Shown piece after piece: positions 46,705-56,417 of a stretch of DNA of 64,000 nucleotides. Each line of letters begins with the position of its first letter. Position 1 is the first letter of the stretch. The notes beneath the pieces are model-generated. The model did no database searches. It was not told the DNA's origin and worked only from the letters and a program-made list of their open reading frames with translations. The translations under genes and the position numbers were made by a program. The stretch is from the NCBI RefSeq assembly GCF_002135355.1, contig NZ_NEGE01000009.1, forward strand, positions 92,153-156,152, given 5' to 3'. The DNA is from Acinetobacter sp. ANC 4169. GTDB lineage: Bacteria > Pseudomonadota > Gammaproteobacteria > Pseudomonadales > Moraxellaceae.

Positions 46705-47934
46705 TTAAACCACCTCTCCATCAATAATGCCTTGTAGTTTTAAGGCATGCAGCTCATCCGCCGTTTTAAAACGTGACAGGATTTTTTGAGTATGTTCACC
46801 CAATTGTGGCGGTGCATGACGATATTCGACCGGTGTATCTGAAAGCTTGATTGGGGAAGCAATCACTTTAAAGTTGTCATTCAATTGGTGCGGAATATTC
46901 ACCACCATTTGACGATGCTGAATTTGTGGCTCAGCCAGTGCATCTTCAACCGAGTTGATCACCCCAACAGGTACCTTCATTGCATGAATCGCCTCTACCC
47001 AATCCCGGGCATTTTTCGACAGGAAATATTCAGACAATAATGGAATCAGCTCATCACGGTGCTTGACCCGGTCCTGATTGCGCTGAAATTTTGCATCTTC
47101 CAGCAGTTCAGGCAAGCCAATGGCGATACACAAATCCTTAAACTGCTTGTCATTGCCGCAGGCAATAATAAATTCCTTGTCTTTGGCCTTAAAGGTTTGA
47201 TACGGCACAATATTGGGATGACTGTTTCCCATCCGTTTCGGCGAAATTCCAGTGCTTAAATAGTTCATACCCTGATTGGCCAGTGTGGCAACCTGTACAT
47301 CCAGCAATGACATATCAATATATTGCCCCCGTCCGGTATGCAGTCGTGCCAGCAAGGCTGCCTGAATGGCGATGGTGGAATATAAACCGGTTTGAATGTC
47401 CACTACAGCCACTCCAACCTTCTGCGCACCCGCTCCCGGTTCGCCATCTTTTTCACCGGTGATGCTCATCAGCCCCGACATGCCCTGAATGATAAAGTCA
47501 TAGCCCGGTTCTTCGGCACGTGGTCCATCCTGTCCAAAACCGGTAATCGAGCAATAGACAATCTTCGGATTTAAAGCACTTAGGCTTGCATAATCCAGTC
47601 CATATTTTGCCAGTGAACCGGCTTTATAATTTTCGATCACCACATCGGCAGTTTTGGCGATCTCCCGGATAATCTCCTGCCCCTGAATTGATGATATATC
47701 CACGGCCACGGAATATTTATTACGATTGGCACACTGAAAATAGCCCGACTCACGCGTGGCATTGCCCTGTTGATCTGGCATCCATGGCGGCCCCCACATA
47801 CGGGTATCATCACCGACGTGTGGGCGTTCAATTTTAATCACCTCAGCACCCAGATCCGCCAGAATCTGTCCGCACCACGGACCTGCCAGTACCCGGCTTA
47901 AATCCAGCACCCGAATTCCCTGTAATGCACCCAT
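46705..47934 (-). CDS. CaiB/BaiF family CoA transferase (probable succinyl-CoA:glutarate CoA-transferase)
   Basis: About 409 aa from ATG at 47934, which has GGAGG 7 nt upstream; ATG at 47940 overlaps that Shine-Dalgarno. Class III CoA transferase signatures are GIRVLDLSRVLAGPWCGQIL, LGAEVIKIERP, SVAVDISSIQGQEI and the catalytic Asp in PGYDFIIQGMSGLMSITG. It lies in the same unit as gcdH and an MFS gene. In Pseudomonas putida and in mammals (SUGCT), a class III transferase paired with GcdH activates glutarate to glutaryl-CoA, so that role is inferred from context. Confidence 0.85.
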   Translation of the reverse strand: MGALQGIRVLDLSRVLAGPWCGQILADLGAEVIKIERPHVGDDTRMWGPPWMPDQQGNATRESGYFQCANRNKYSVAVDISSIQGQEIIREIAKTADVVIENYKAGSLAKYGLDYASLSALNPKIVYCSITGFGQDGPRAEEPGYDFIIQGMSGLMSITGEKDGEPGAGAQKVGVAVVDIQTGLYSTIAIQAALLARLHTGRGQYIDMSLLDVQVATLANQGMNYLSTGISPKRMGNSHPNIVPYQTFKAKDKEFIIACGNDKQFKDLCIAIGLPELLEDAKFQRNQDRVKHRDELIPLLSEYFLSKNARDWVEAIHAMKVPVGVINSVEDALAEPQIQHRQMVVNIPHQLNDNFKVIASPIKLSDTPVEYRHAPPQLGEHTQKILSRFKTADELHALKLQGIIDGEVV

Positions 47935-47990
47935 TGTCATTCCTCCTTCATCATCAGGTGTAATAAGCACCTGATGATCTTATATTTTTT

Positions 47991-49388
47991 CTATTTCACT
48001 GTGACTGGACGTTCTGTAGAGACCGATACATCATGTTTAGCCGGTTCAGTTTCAGTCGCCAATGAAGACTGTTGCGGATCGTACTGACGCTCCCGAATAA
48101 ACAGGCCTGGAATCACACCGGCAATAAAGTAAGCAGCGCCCATCACAATAAAGGCCATGGTGAACGAGCCGCCTGCGGCAATAATTCCAATCGTGGCAGG
48201 CGCAATCGCAGCTCCCAAACGACCCATATTGTATGCACCGCCAATCGCTGTACCACGGACATCGGTCGAGAAACTTTCCGCCATATAGGTGGCATTGACA
48301 CCATATGGAATGCCATACAGGAAACCGAAAGTAATCAGTAAATATGCAATATTGTCCGGTGTATTGAAGAAAATAATGACCGGTAAAAATGCAGCTGTCG
48401 TGACTGTGCCAAATACAAAGGTCACGCGACGGCCAAGTTTGTCTGCAGCATATCCGGACAGAATTTTACCCAGAATCATTGCGGTATAAGCACCCACCAT
48501 ATAGCCGGTCATGGCTTTAAAGTTCATGCTCAGTTCTGTTTCCAGATAAGTCGGCATCCAGTTGTTGACACCGTAGTAACCGAACTGCAGGAATGCAGCT
48601 GTAGACATCCAGAGCAGGAACATTTTGCGATGATTCGTGTGCCCAAAAATACGTTTGTAAATGCTTTCAGAGGGTGCAGATTGAGATACCTGTAGTTGTG
48701 GTGCTGCATCCAGTTTCAGTTCACGGCGTTTGATCTGCTCAATTTTTGCCTCTTGCCAAGATGCCGGTTCAGGAACAAAACGCATGAAAATCAAGGCAAA
48801 CGCAGCAGGGACAATGGTGACATAAAACAGCATACGCCAGCCATGATCTGGGATAATGGCACCGGCCATCAGCGTTGCCACGATATATCCTACGGTTTGA
48901 CCGGTTTGCAATGTCCCCAGCACTGTAGTGCGATACTTTGTAGGCACATATTCAGCCATTAAAGTATTACACGCCATATAGAGCGAACCCAAACCAAAAG
49001 CACCAATAAAACGTAGTACCAAAAACTGTTCATAACTTTGGGTTAAGCCCAGAATACAGGTCATGATAGAGAAGAACACCACAGACCATGCGATGGTTTT
49101 GACCCGGCCAAACTTGTCACATGCCCAACCGCCAGAAATTCCGCCCAGAGCCATACCCGCAAGTGAGGAGCTTCCCAGCATGCCCGCCTGAAAGGTCGAT
49201 AAGCCAAACTCCGCTTTAAGACTGGTTAAGCTAAATGACAGCAGCATAATATCTACGCCATCAATGACCAGCGATACAAAGGCAAATATAAATGCCAGTT
49301 TCCATGTATGGCTAGTAATGCGGTGCATCGTACCCACATTGGAAGGTAAATTGAGCGCACCTGCTCCATTTTGTATTTCGTTTTTCAT
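47991..49388 (-). CDS. MFS transporter, aromatic acid:H+ symporter (AAHS) type
   Basis: 465 aa with 12 membrane segments. TM1 carries LVIDGVDIMLLSFSLTSLKAEF, the DGxD motif of the AAHS family, and the TM2-TM3 loop reads GGWACDKFGRVKTI (motif A). A cytoplasmic loop of about 40 residues splits the two halves, and the second motif A copy reads SGYAADKLGRRVTF. AAHS proteins import organic acids such as benzoate or 4-hydroxybenzoate. Given the gcdH and CoA-transferase neighbours, glutarate or a related acid is a reasonable guess, not shown by sequence. Confidence 0.88.
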   Translation of the reverse strand: MKNEIQNGAGALNLPSNVGTMHRITSHTWKLAFIFAFVSLVIDGVDIMLLSFSLTSLKAEFGLSTFQAGMLGSSSLAGMALGGISGGWACDKFGRVKTIAWSVVFFSIMTCILGLTQSYEQFLVLRFIGAFGLGSLYMACNTLMAEYVPTKYRTTVLGTLQTGQTVGYIVATLMAGAIIPDHGWRMLFYVTIVPAAFALIFMRFVPEPASWQEAKIEQIKRRELKLDAAPQLQVSQSAPSESIYKRIFGHTNHRKMFLLWMSTAAFLQFGYYGVNNWMPTYLETELSMNFKAMTGYMVGAYTAMILGKILSGYAADKLGRRVTFVFGTVTTAAFLPVIIFFNTPDNIAYLLITFGFLYGIPYGVNATYMAESFSTDVRGTAIGGAYNMGRLGAAIAPATIGIIAAGGSFTMAFIVMGAAYFIAGVIPGLFIRERQYDPQQSSLATETEPAKHDVSVSTERPVTVK

Positions 49389-49617
49389 ATTCCTTGTTCC
49401 TCATTTTCCCAAATGAGTCATCGGCAGTCCTATTTCTCTACATTTGCCTTAAACGGTTCTTTATTCTTTTTATCCATACATCTTTTGAACTTAAGCTTGC
49501 AAATACAGAGTTTTACAAGAATGTTTCACGATGAATCCTTTTCTGTGTTTATTGATTTTTGAAAACAAAACTCTCTGGGATGCTCATAAATGAACATCCT
49601 GAGTTGATATCATTGAA

Positions 49618-50841
49618 TTAATTACAAAATGCTGCGATGCCGGTTTGCGCACGCCCCAAAATCAAGGCATGTACATCATGAGTACCTTCATAAGTATTCA
49701 CCACTTCAAGGTTCACCAGATGACGTGCCACACCAAACTCATCCGAAATACCGTTGCCGCCCATCATGTCACGTGCAACACGGGCAATATCCAAAGCTTT
49801 ACCGCAGTTATTACGCTTGATGAGTGATGTGCCTTCAACCGCTGCAATGCCTTCATCCTTCATACGGCCAAAACGCAGTGCCGCCTGTAAACCCAAGGCA
49901 ATTTCAGTTTGCATGTCGGCCAGTTTCTTTTGAATCAGCTGATTGGCAGCCAATGGACGGCCAAACTGTTTACGGTCCATGGTGTATTGATGCGCAGTGT
50001 GCCAGCAGAATTCCGCAGCGCCCATCGCTCCCCAGGCAATGCCATAGCGTGCGCTGTTCAGGCAGGTAAATGGACCTTTTAATCCGCGCACTTCAGGAAA
50101 GGCATTTTCTTCAGGAACAAAAACGTTATCCATCACGATTTCACCGGTAATCGAAGCACGCAAACCAACTTTGCCGTGAATCGCTGGTGCAGACAACCCT
50201 TCCCAACCTTTCTCCAGAATAAAACCGCGAATGTCACCGACATTACCCTCAGCAGATACTTCTTTGGCCCAAACCACAAACACATCCGCGATTGGACTGT
50301 TGGTAATCCACATTTTTGCGCCGGTCAAACGGTAGCCACCGTCGACTTTTTTGGCGCGGCTAATCATGCTGCCTGGGTCAGAACCATGATCCGGCTCAGT
50401 CAGACCGAAACAGCCAATGTATTCACCTGTAGCAAGCTTCGGTAGATATTTCTGTTTTTGTTCTTCCGAACCAAATTCATTAATCGGTACCATGACCAGC
50501 GAGCTTTGTACACTGGCCATAGAACGGTAGCCTGAATCGACATATTCAATTTCACGTGCCACCAGACCATAGCTGACATAATTTAAGCCTGCCCCGCCGT
50601 ATTGTTCCGGAATGGTTGGCCCTAACAAGCCGAGTGCACCCATCTCACGGAAAATTGCTGGATCAGTCTTTTCATGGCGGAACTGTTCAAGTACACGAGG
50701 TTGTAAACGTTCTTGACAGTAGGCATGAGCGCTATCACGAATCATGCGCTCTTCTTCAGTCAATTGCTGTTCCAGTAAAAATGGATCTTGCCAATTGAAC
50801 TGTGCTTTAACCGTTTTTTGAGTATTGACCATTTGATTCAT
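49618..50841 (-). CDS. gcdH: Glutaryl-CoA dehydrogenase
   Basis: 407 aa, the usual length. Acyl-CoA dehydrogenase signatures are [54 protein letters not shown] and [20 protein letters not shown]. The catalytic Glu is in [12 protein letters not shown] (about residue 386). [10 protein letters not shown] and [13 protein letters not shown] are typical of the GcdH branch. It oxidises and decarboxylates glutaryl-CoA to crotonyl-CoA, passing electrons to ETF (etfBA at 20500-22202). It is the first gene of the unit, and a LysR gene is divergent to it. Confidence 0.95.
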   Translation of the reverse strand: MNQMVNTQKTVKAQFNWQDPFLLEQQLTEEERMIRDSAHAYCQERLQPRVLEQFRHEKTDPAIFREMGALGLLGPTIPEQYGGAGLNYVSYGLVAREIEYVDSGYRSMASVQSSLVMVPINEFGSEEQKQKYLPKLATGEYIGCFGLTEPDHGSDPGSMISRAKKVDGGYRLTGAKMWITNSPIADVFVVWAKEVSAEGNVGDIRGFILEKGWEGLSAPAIHGKVGLRASITGEIVMDNVFVPEENAFPEVRGLKGPFTCLNSARYGIAWGAMGAAEFCWHTAHQYTMDRKQFGRPLAANQLIQKKLADMQTEIALGLQAALRFGRMKDEGIAAVEGTSLIKRNNCGKALDIARVARDMMGGNGISDEFGVARHLVNLEVVNTYEGTHDVHALILGRAQTGIAAFCN

Positions 50842-51090
50842 CGCGTCCTCTGCTTGATCTCAGTTTTCATTGTAAGTGTTCTACTTTGAGTTCGATGCTA
50901 TGTGTGAATGATCATCCTTTCAAACGATAAATTTGCATGGTGTTATGCGCTTTACGCATATCTGGAGAAAATATGCTGATTTATAGGAAATAGTTCGCGT
51001 TATATTGAAGATTTTTTAGACTATAGTCGTATATTTTTCAATTTTTAATATGTCATTTTGTGATATCAGAACATTTTCAAGGATGAGCAT

Positions 51091-52053
51091 GTGCGCCGAC
51101 AAATTCCCTCTACCCAAGGTTTAATTTGCTTTGAATCTGCCGCGAAGCATGCCAGTTATACCCACGCATCTCAGGAACTGTTTATTACCCAAAGTGCGGT
51201 TTCCCGGCAAATCCAGCAACTGGAAGACTTTTTAGGCGTGAGCTTGTTTACCCGTACCCGTCACGGCGTAGAACTGACCCATGCAGGCCAACAATACTAT
51301 AAAACCATCAAGCCCTATTTAAGAGGGCTTGAACAAAGCACGCTGGATGTCATGTCGCATAAAGGTTTAGGTGGAACGCTCAAGCTGGGTGTGGTTCCGA
51401 CCTTTGCTACACGCTGGTTATTGCCCAAATTACATCGTTTTAATGCCATTTATCCTGAAATTACCGTGCATCTGGAAACCAGTACCAAACCTTTTTTATT
51501 TAACGAAAACATTTTCGATGCTGCCATTTATGCCGGTACACCGCAGCAGATTGAACACTGGCCCGGCACGCAAACCCATTATTTAATGCATGAAGATGTG
51601 GTTCCGGTATGTTCACCTACGCTGATTCGAAAGTATTTTCCTGATGCTGTCATGCTAAATGAGATCAGTTTTGATTTAACTGCCGAGCAACTTGTTCAAC
51701 TTCCTTTGCTGCAACAGACCACCCGCCCCAGCATTTGGGAAGAATGGTTTGCGCACCATCAAATCAAACACACCAATCCCTTTGAAGGACAACGGCATGA
51801 ACTGTTTTCCATGCTGGCGGTGGCTGCCAATCATGGCATGGGTATGGCCCTGATTCCTCAAATGCTGATTGAACAGGAACTGAAGCATAAAGAATTGGTG
51901 ATTGCATCGAGTAAAAAGCTGGAAGGCCGCCGCGCTTACTATCTGGTGCATTCCAGCCAGGAAAGCTCGCCTTTGATCCAAAAATTTGTCGACTGGATGC
52001 AACAGGAGTTGCTGATTTCATCGTATAAAAACCAAGATAAAACCCCTCAATGA
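51091..52053 (+). CDS. LysR family regulator, probably of the glutarate genes
   Basis: 320 aa starting at GTG 51091 with AAGGA upstream. N-terminal HTH: GLICFESAAKHASYTHASQE, LFITQSAVSRQIQQLEDFLG. The C-terminal periplasmic-binding-like effector domain contains LKLGVVPTFATRWLLPKLHRF and GMGMALIPQMLIEQEL, as in the GcvA/AmpR-like subgroup. It is divergent from gcdH across 249 bp, the usual geometry for a LysR activator and its target. In Pseudomonas a LysR protein next to gcdH controls glutarate use, so regulation of gcdH here is a strong inference. Confidence 0.92.
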   Translation: MRRQIPSTQGLICFESAAKHASYTHASQELFITQSAVSRQIQQLEDFLGVSLFTRTRHGVELTHAGQQYYKTIKPYLRGLEQSTLDVMSHKGLGGTLKLGVVPTFATRWLLPKLHRFNAIYPEITVHLETSTKPFLFNENIFDAAIYAGTPQQIEHWPGTQTHYLMHEDVVPVCSPTLIRKYFPDAVMLNEISFDLTAEQLVQLPLLQQTTRPSIWEEWFAHHQIKHTNPFEGQRHELFSMLAVAANHGMGMALIPQMLIEQELKHKELVIASSKKLEGRRAYYLVHSSQESSPLIQKFVDWMQQELLISSYKNQDKTPQ

Positions 52054-52127
52054 GCATGATAAAAAGTCGATATAGAGACATATCTAAATGTATTTTTATA
52101 GGATGGTTTATTTTGAGCAGACATTAA

Positions 52128-52155
52128 AAAAGCCCCTGTTTTCACAGGGGCTTTT
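52128..52155. terminator. Bidirectional terminator between the LysR gene and tRNA-Ser
   Basis: AAAAGCCCCTGT, loop TTTC, ACAGGGGCTTTT: a 12-bp perfect stem. On the minus strand it follows the tRNA by 5 bp with a run of Ts. Confidence 0.93.
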
Positions 52156-52160
52156 GAATT

Positions 52161-52250
52161 TGGCGGAAGCGGTGAGATTCGAACTCACGGAGGACTCGCA
52201 CCCTCGTCGGTTTTCAAGACCGGTGCATTAAACCGCTCTGCCACGCTTCC
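52161..52250 (-). tRNA. tRNA-Ser (anticodon TGA)
   Basis: A 90-nt class II tRNA on the minus strand. The acceptor arms GGAAGCG and CGCTTCC are followed by discriminator G and an encoded CCA. The anticodon loop is CTTGAAA, giving anticodon TGA. The T arm has GTTCGAATC, and the long variable arm (ACGAGGGTGCGAGTCCTCCGT region) is typical of serine tRNAs. The gene stands alone, ahead of a strong terminator. Confidence 0.97.
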
Positions 52251-52340
52251 AATGGCGGCTATGATATAAATAAAACTCTCACTTGGCAAACACTTTTCTA
52301 TATTTTTCTTATCAACCGCTTAAAATAAAAACAAAACGCA

Positions 52341-52835
52341 TTAATTTGCTGAATTTTCAGGCTTTTCATAACCAATTTCATTCACATACCACAGCTTTTT
52401 ACCTAAAGGTGTCAACACCTGCACTTCATCATCGACCTGCTTGCCCAATAAAGCTCGTGCCATCGGCGAATCAATAGAAATATGCTGCGGGTGATGATCA
52501 TAAATTTCATCTACACCCACAATACGCAGGTTTTTTTTCTCGCCGTCTTCATTCTCAATTTCCACCCAGGCACCGAAATACACTTTGCCCTCTTGCTCAG
52601 GTGAAAAATCAATAATTTTGAGCTCTTCTAAACGCTTGCCTAAGTAACGAACACGACGGTCGATCTTACGTAAAATTTGCTTATTGTACTGGTAATCAGC
52701 ATTTTCCGATCTATCGCCAAGACTCGCCGCCCAGTTCACTTTTTTGGTAATTTCAGGCCGTTCTTCATGCCATAAATGTTGTAATTCTGCGACCAGTTTG
52801 TCATGACCAGTACGTGTAATTAAGTTAGATTTCAT
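52341..52835 (-). CDS. greB: Transcription elongation factor GreB
   Basis: 164 aa, the GreA/GreB size. The N-terminal coiled coil starts LITRTGHDKLVAELQHLWHE and contains WAASLGDRSENADYQYNK, whose acidic tip (D-x-x-x-E) reaches the RNA polymerase active site. The C-terminal FKBP-like domain has SIDSPMARALLGKQVDDEVQV. The GreB-like GDRSENADYQYNKQILRKIDRR supports GreB over GreA. It rescues backtracked polymerase by transcript cleavage. Confidence 0.93.
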   Translation of the reverse strand: MKSNLITRTGHDKLVAELQHLWHEERPEITKKVNWAASLGDRSENADYQYNKQILRKIDRRVRYLGKRLEELKIIDFSPEQEGKVYFGAWVEIENEDGEKKNLRIVGVDEIYDHHPQHISIDSPMARALLGKQVDDEVQVLTPLGKKLWYVNEIGYEKPENSAN

Positions 52836-53200
52836 GATGTTTTTTGAAGTTCTGCTTACATTTTGCTTACAAGAATGGTCTATTCTATCCCGTATTTACA
52901 CACAACTAAAGTTTATAAAATTAATTCTTCAATAAAATTAATTTGTTATGTTACATTTCTCTAAAAGTTTTCGTACAAAATTTGACAAGCTTATTTTTCA
53001 GCCTTATTATGCGCGCATGTTTTTAGATCGCTTAATTTTTAATCTATGTAGAAATTCTACATTATTCTCCTTTTAATCCAATGTCATTTTTGAATGACGT
53101 CATGAGTGCCCAACCCTTATTGAATTTATCAAACTTGAAAAAGTCTGAGGCCTGTTTGCCTTTGCTTTTTAGGGCATAAATTACTTGTAGCGGAGACAAC
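52836..53200. other. Intergenic region between greB and the MltF-like gene
   Basis: About 365 bp of AT-rich DNA with the promoters of two divergent genes. A minus-strand open frame at 53062-53313 overlaps the start and signal peptide of the lytic transglycosylase and shows no family pattern. I take it as chance. No RNA gene is seen. Confidence 0.45.
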
Positions 53201-54310
53201 ATGCACAGTAGTTCAACTTCTGGGGTGAGGCTTTGCCTTAACTCATTAACTTCTTCTCTCTCATTAAAAATTCTTGCATTTACGACTGCATTAATTCCAT
53301 TCCACAGTATCAATGCCAGTAAATCTTACCAATATGATTCTGTGGTCGATGGCAAACAACTGACTGTGGTTTCAGTAGAAAATCCAACCACGGTATTTAA
53401 AGATGGTTCACACCAACATGGTTTTGGTTATGACCTGGCACGCAACTATGCCAACAGCTTGAATGTTAAGCTGGTGTTTAAAACTGTCCCGGATAATGCC
53501 ACCGCATTAAAATGGGTTGCACAAGGTAAAGCCAACTTTGCCATGACCACAGCAGATGTACGCACTATCGAGCAAAAGCATTTAACTTCTTTTTCTGCAA
53601 CTTGTGGTGATATCAGCAGCTTGCAGCAAAATGGCCTAAATACCAATCTGAACTGGGTATTTAAACATGCCAATGATCCATTGACTCAAACTGCAAGTGG
53701 TTTTGTCTGTCAAGGTAAACAGTCTGGTTCAATTCGCCGATTGGCTTCATTCTATAATCAGAATGTAGTAGAAGAACACTCATGGGATAGCATTCAGCGT
53801 GATCTGAATCAGCGCATGCCGATTTATAAAGCCAGCTTTAAAAATACCGCTGCAAAATATGATCTGGATTGGCACTTATTGGCAGCGATTGGTTATCAAG
53901 AGTCCTACCTAAAACCTAATTCGGTTTCACCAACAGGCGTACGCGGCTTGATGATGCTAACCAATGGCACAGCAAAGGCCATGGGTGTCAGTAACCGAAC
54001 CGATCCGGCACAAAGTATTGAAGGTGGCGCGAAATATTACGACCAGATGCTAAGCCGTTATTCAGACGTACCTTTGCCTGACCGTAACTGGTATGCCCTT
54101 GTGGCTTATAATATGGGTCCAGGTGCAGTAGACCAGATTCAAGATAAGATCAGTGCTCAAGGTAAAAACCCGAATAACTGGGTGAATCTGTATGGTTATT
54201 TAGAGCGTAATAAAGCCAGCAATGGTCGTTACCGTCAAGCTGTTCAATACGTGACACGCATTCGTGCCTATTTAGAACATATTAAGACTTCAGAGTTGGT
54301 GAATATTTAA
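53201..54310 (+). CDS. MltF-like lytic transglycosylase with a shortened solute-binding domain
   Basis: 369 aa, start ATG after GGAGA. The signal peptide is at about 15-40. Residues about 45-125 look like the first part of a periplasmic solute-binding (SBP_bac_3) domain (VENPTTVFKDGSHQHGFGYDLA, GKANFAMTTADVRTIEQ), but the second lobe is much shorter than in E. coli MltF (518 aa). The C-terminal SLT domain (about 215-360) has the catalytic Glu in AAIGYQESYL (about 233), then TGVRGLMMLTNGTAKAMGV and YNMGPGAVDQI. It cleaves peptidoglycan glycan strands in the periplasm. Confidence 0.88.
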   Translation: MHSSSTSGVRLCLNSLTSSLSLKILAFTTALIPFHSINASKSYQYDSVVDGKQLTVVSVENPTTVFKDGSHQHGFGYDLARNYANSLNVKLVFKTVPDNATALKWVAQGKANFAMTTADVRTIEQKHLTSFSATCGDISSLQQNGLNTNLNWVFKHANDPLTQTASGFVCQGKQSGSIRRLASFYNQNVVEEHSWDSIQRDLNQRMPIYKASFKNTAAKYDLDWHLLAAIGYQESYLKPNSVSPTGVRGLMMLTNGTAKAMGVSNRTDPAQSIEGGAKYYDQMLSRYSDVPLPDRNWYALVAYNMGPGAVDQIQDKISAQGKNPNNWVNLYGYLERNKASNGRYRQAVQYVTRIRAYLEHIKTSELVNI

Positions 54311-54329
54311 TTTAATATGTTCTAAATAC

Positions 54330-54359
54330 AAAAAAGCTTACCCTTGGGTAAGCTTTTTT
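54330..54359. terminator. Bidirectional terminator between the MltF-like and SCP2 genes
   Basis: AAAAAAGCTTACCC, loop TT, GGGTAAGCTTTTTT: a 14-bp perfect stem. Confidence 0.93.
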
Positions 54360-54386
54360 ATTGCGATAAATATTTGTTATAAATAC

Positions 54387-54770
54387 TTAAGCTGTTTGTT
54401 CAAGCACTTTCTTGAATAAATCTTTTTGTTCCTGACTTGGCTTGGCTGTTTGTAAAGCCATCAATTGTGACATATCACCCTGAACCTTGATTTTACCGGT
54501 CATGAATGCCTGCATTGCAGCAGCCATGTCAAATTCCAGGAACACTTTACGTAAAGTTTCCCCATCCATGTTCAAAGTGGTTTTCGCATTTGAAGATAGA
54601 CCTTTTTTGATTGCACCGCCATCAAGAGACAATTCTGTATTGCCTTGGGCATCAGATACCACCAGGTTGATGGCTAAATTTGCAAGTGCAGGTGGCAAGT
54701 TTAAATCACCAGCTTGCGCAGTTAATGTTTCTACAGTTGAAAACCAATCATCAGTTAAAAAGGCAGGCAT
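54387..54770 (-). CDS. SCP2 sterol-binding-domain protein
   Basis: 127 aa forming a single SCP2 domain: LAINLVVSDAQGNTELSLDG, AKTTLNMDGETLRKVFLEFD and the family motif AAMQAFMTGKIKVQGDMSQL. SCP2 proteins have a hydrophobic pocket for lipids or fatty acyl chains. The bacterial role is unclear. It has no signal peptide and is monocistronic. Confidence 0.88.
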   Translation of the reverse strand: MPAFLTDDWFSTVETLTAQAGDLNLPPALANLAINLVVSDAQGNTELSLDGGAIKKGLSSNAKTTLNMDGETLRKVFLEFDMAAAMQAFMTGKIKVQGDMSQLMALQTAKPSQEQKDLFKKVLEQTA

Positions 54771-54959
54771 GATCTTTCCTCAATTTATTTGTGCATTTGT
54801 GTCGCCTATCCAGACAACATCTTTGTGAAGCTATTTTGCTTGAAGCTTGTTATAGCATGTAAAATTGTTTTCTGCTTAACGTTTTTTGTACGATGCGTTC
54901 AATTTTTATATTTTTGATACATTTCTTAATTAAATCAGATATATAAAGTTATATAAAAT

Positions 54960-54985
54960 AGACACCAATCCTGAAATTGGTGTCT
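54960..54985 (-). terminator. Terminator of ttcA
   Basis: AGACACCAAT, 6-nt loop, ATTGGTGTCT, followed by a T-rich stretch on the minus strand, 10 bp past the ttcA stop. Confidence 0.8.
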
Positions 54986-54994
54986 AAAACCATC

Positions 54995-55918
54995 TTAATC
55001 CGCAACAAAACCTAAATTGACCATATTGATACGTTTGCTTTGCCCTTCTTCTTCTTCAGTTGAACAACTGCCGGTGAAATCAATTTCACGTTGCGCATCT
55101 AAAGCTTCAAAGTCAAACAGTTCACGATCCGCCAATTGTGAAGGCGATACATTCTGCATGGCACCAAAAATACTGTGTAAACGTTTCGGATATTGTGCAT
55201 CCCATTCACGCAACATATTGTTGATCATGGCACGCTGCAAATTTTCCTGTGAACCACACAAGTTACACGGAATAATCGGGAACTGACGCATTTCTGCATA
55301 TTTAATAATGTCTTTTTCTTCCACATAAGCCAGTGGACGAATCAAGATATTCTTTTTGTCAGAAGACAACAGTTTTGGTGGCATCGCCTTCAAGCTGCCG
55401 CCATGGAACAGGTTCAGGAAGAAAGTGGCCATAATATCATCACGATGATGACCTAAAGCTACTTTGGTTGCGCCAATTTCCTGCGCAAATCCATACAATG
55501 AACCACGACGTAAACGGGAACACACTGCACAGTAGGTTTTACCTTCAGGGGTCAGTTTTTTGGTAATGCTGTAAGTGTCTTTTTCCAGAATATAATAAGG
55601 AATGTTATTTTCTTCTAAATAACGTGGCAAGACATCTTCAGGGAAACCTGGCTGCTTTTGGTCAAGGTTGACTGCAACCACATCAAAATTGATCGGTGCA
55701 ATGCGTTTGAACTGCAACAAAATATCCAGCAAGGTATAACTGTCTTTACCACCAGAAATACAGACCATTACCTTGTCGCCATCTTCGATCATTTTAAAAT
55801 CACGAATGGCATGACCGACTTGACGGCGAAGTTTTTTCAACAAACGGTAATATGCCGAGCTAGTTGGCAGTTCTGGTTTGAAATTAAATCCTTGTTCGGA
55901 CTCAACTGGCGAGTACAT
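54995..55918 (-). CDS. ttcA: tRNA 2-thiocytidine(32) synthetase TtcA
   Basis: 307 aa. An N-type ATP pyrophosphatase with the PP-loop SGGKDS in [20 protein letters not shown] (about residue 53). Paired CxxC motifs bind the Fe-S cluster: [16 protein letters not shown] and [12 protein letters not shown]. Also present is [19 protein letters not shown]. It thiolates C32 of certain tRNAs. It is monocistronic. Confidence 0.96.
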   Translation of the reverse strand: MYSPVESEQGFNFKPELPTSSAYYRLLKKLRRQVGHAIRDFKMIEDGDKVMVCISGGKDSYTLLDILLQFKRIAPINFDVVAVNLDQKQPGFPEDVLPRYLEENNIPYYILEKDTYSITKKLTPEGKTYCAVCSRLRRGSLYGFAQEIGATKVALGHHRDDIMATFFLNLFHGGSLKAMPPKLLSSDKKNILIRPLAYVEEKDIIKYAEMRQFPIIPCNLCGSQENLQRAMINNMLREWDAQYPKRLHSIFGAMQNVSPSQLADRELFDFEALDAQREIDFTGSCSTEEEEGQSKRINMVNLGFVAD

Positions 55919-56095
55919 AGACGAGATTTACCCATAAATAAAAATACCGCGCAATTTTATCCGATTCAGTGCCACATCGCACCAAAAGAATGTAATTTCT
56001 GCAAATTGCTTATTACTATCCTTTTCATCTAAAACCCTGATATTTATTTTGACCTTAGCGGTTCAAAAAATAGCCACAATGCTTGCCATTTGTAC

Positions 56096-56140
56096 TTTTC
56101 CACAGTTGTCCACAAAACCTGTGGATAACTTTGTGGATTT
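56096..56140. promoter_or_regulatory. Cluster of four DnaA-box-like sites
   Basis: Within 45 bp there are TTTTCCACA (56096-56104, +), TTGTCCACA (56106-56114, +), TTATCCACA as TGTGGATAA (56120-56128, -; exact consensus) and AAATCCACA as TGTGGATTT (56132-56140, -). Two face each way, and very AT-rich DNA follows. The sites may bind DnaA; no dnaA or rpmH is nearby. Confidence 0.6.
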
Positions 56141-56417
56141 TAAAACACTTGACAAGGTGTCTGACCTGCAAGTTAAGGCTTCTATTTAAATTGATCATTT
56201 TTTGATCAATTTTGTTTTTATTTAAAATCAATAGCTTATATGTGTCAAGTTATCCTGATTAAAAAAAAATTAAAATTTTTTTTGATTACTATCTCTACAA
56301 ACAGCACTTGATTTTTACAAACTAGTAGGGAAATTAATGGAGTAATGCTTTTCATCTTGTTTTTTTTTGTTAAACTCCACTTGTACTGTTTGGAACAGAT
56401 GTTTTCTATCTATAAAA
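56141..56417. other. AT-rich segment next to the DnaA boxes
   Basis: The segment from the boxes to the transglycosylase start is dominated by A/T runs. It contains one perfect inverted repeat: AAATTGATCA (56188) with TGATCAATTT (56203). The hairpin could end a transcript, and the run could be an easily melted region. No coding frame is supported. Confidence 0.45.

Noticed and set aside
53062..53313. Minus-strand open frame of 83 codons at the start of the MltF-like gene
   Set aside because: It overlaps the start and signal peptide of a well-supported plus-strand gene, has no family pattern and no good ribosome-binding site.
56096..56417. Chromosomal origin oriC
   Set aside because: The box cluster is real, but there is no dnaA, dnaN, rpmH, gidA or parAB around it. 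Acinetobacter origins are normally beside dnaA. Kept only as a DnaA-box cluster.
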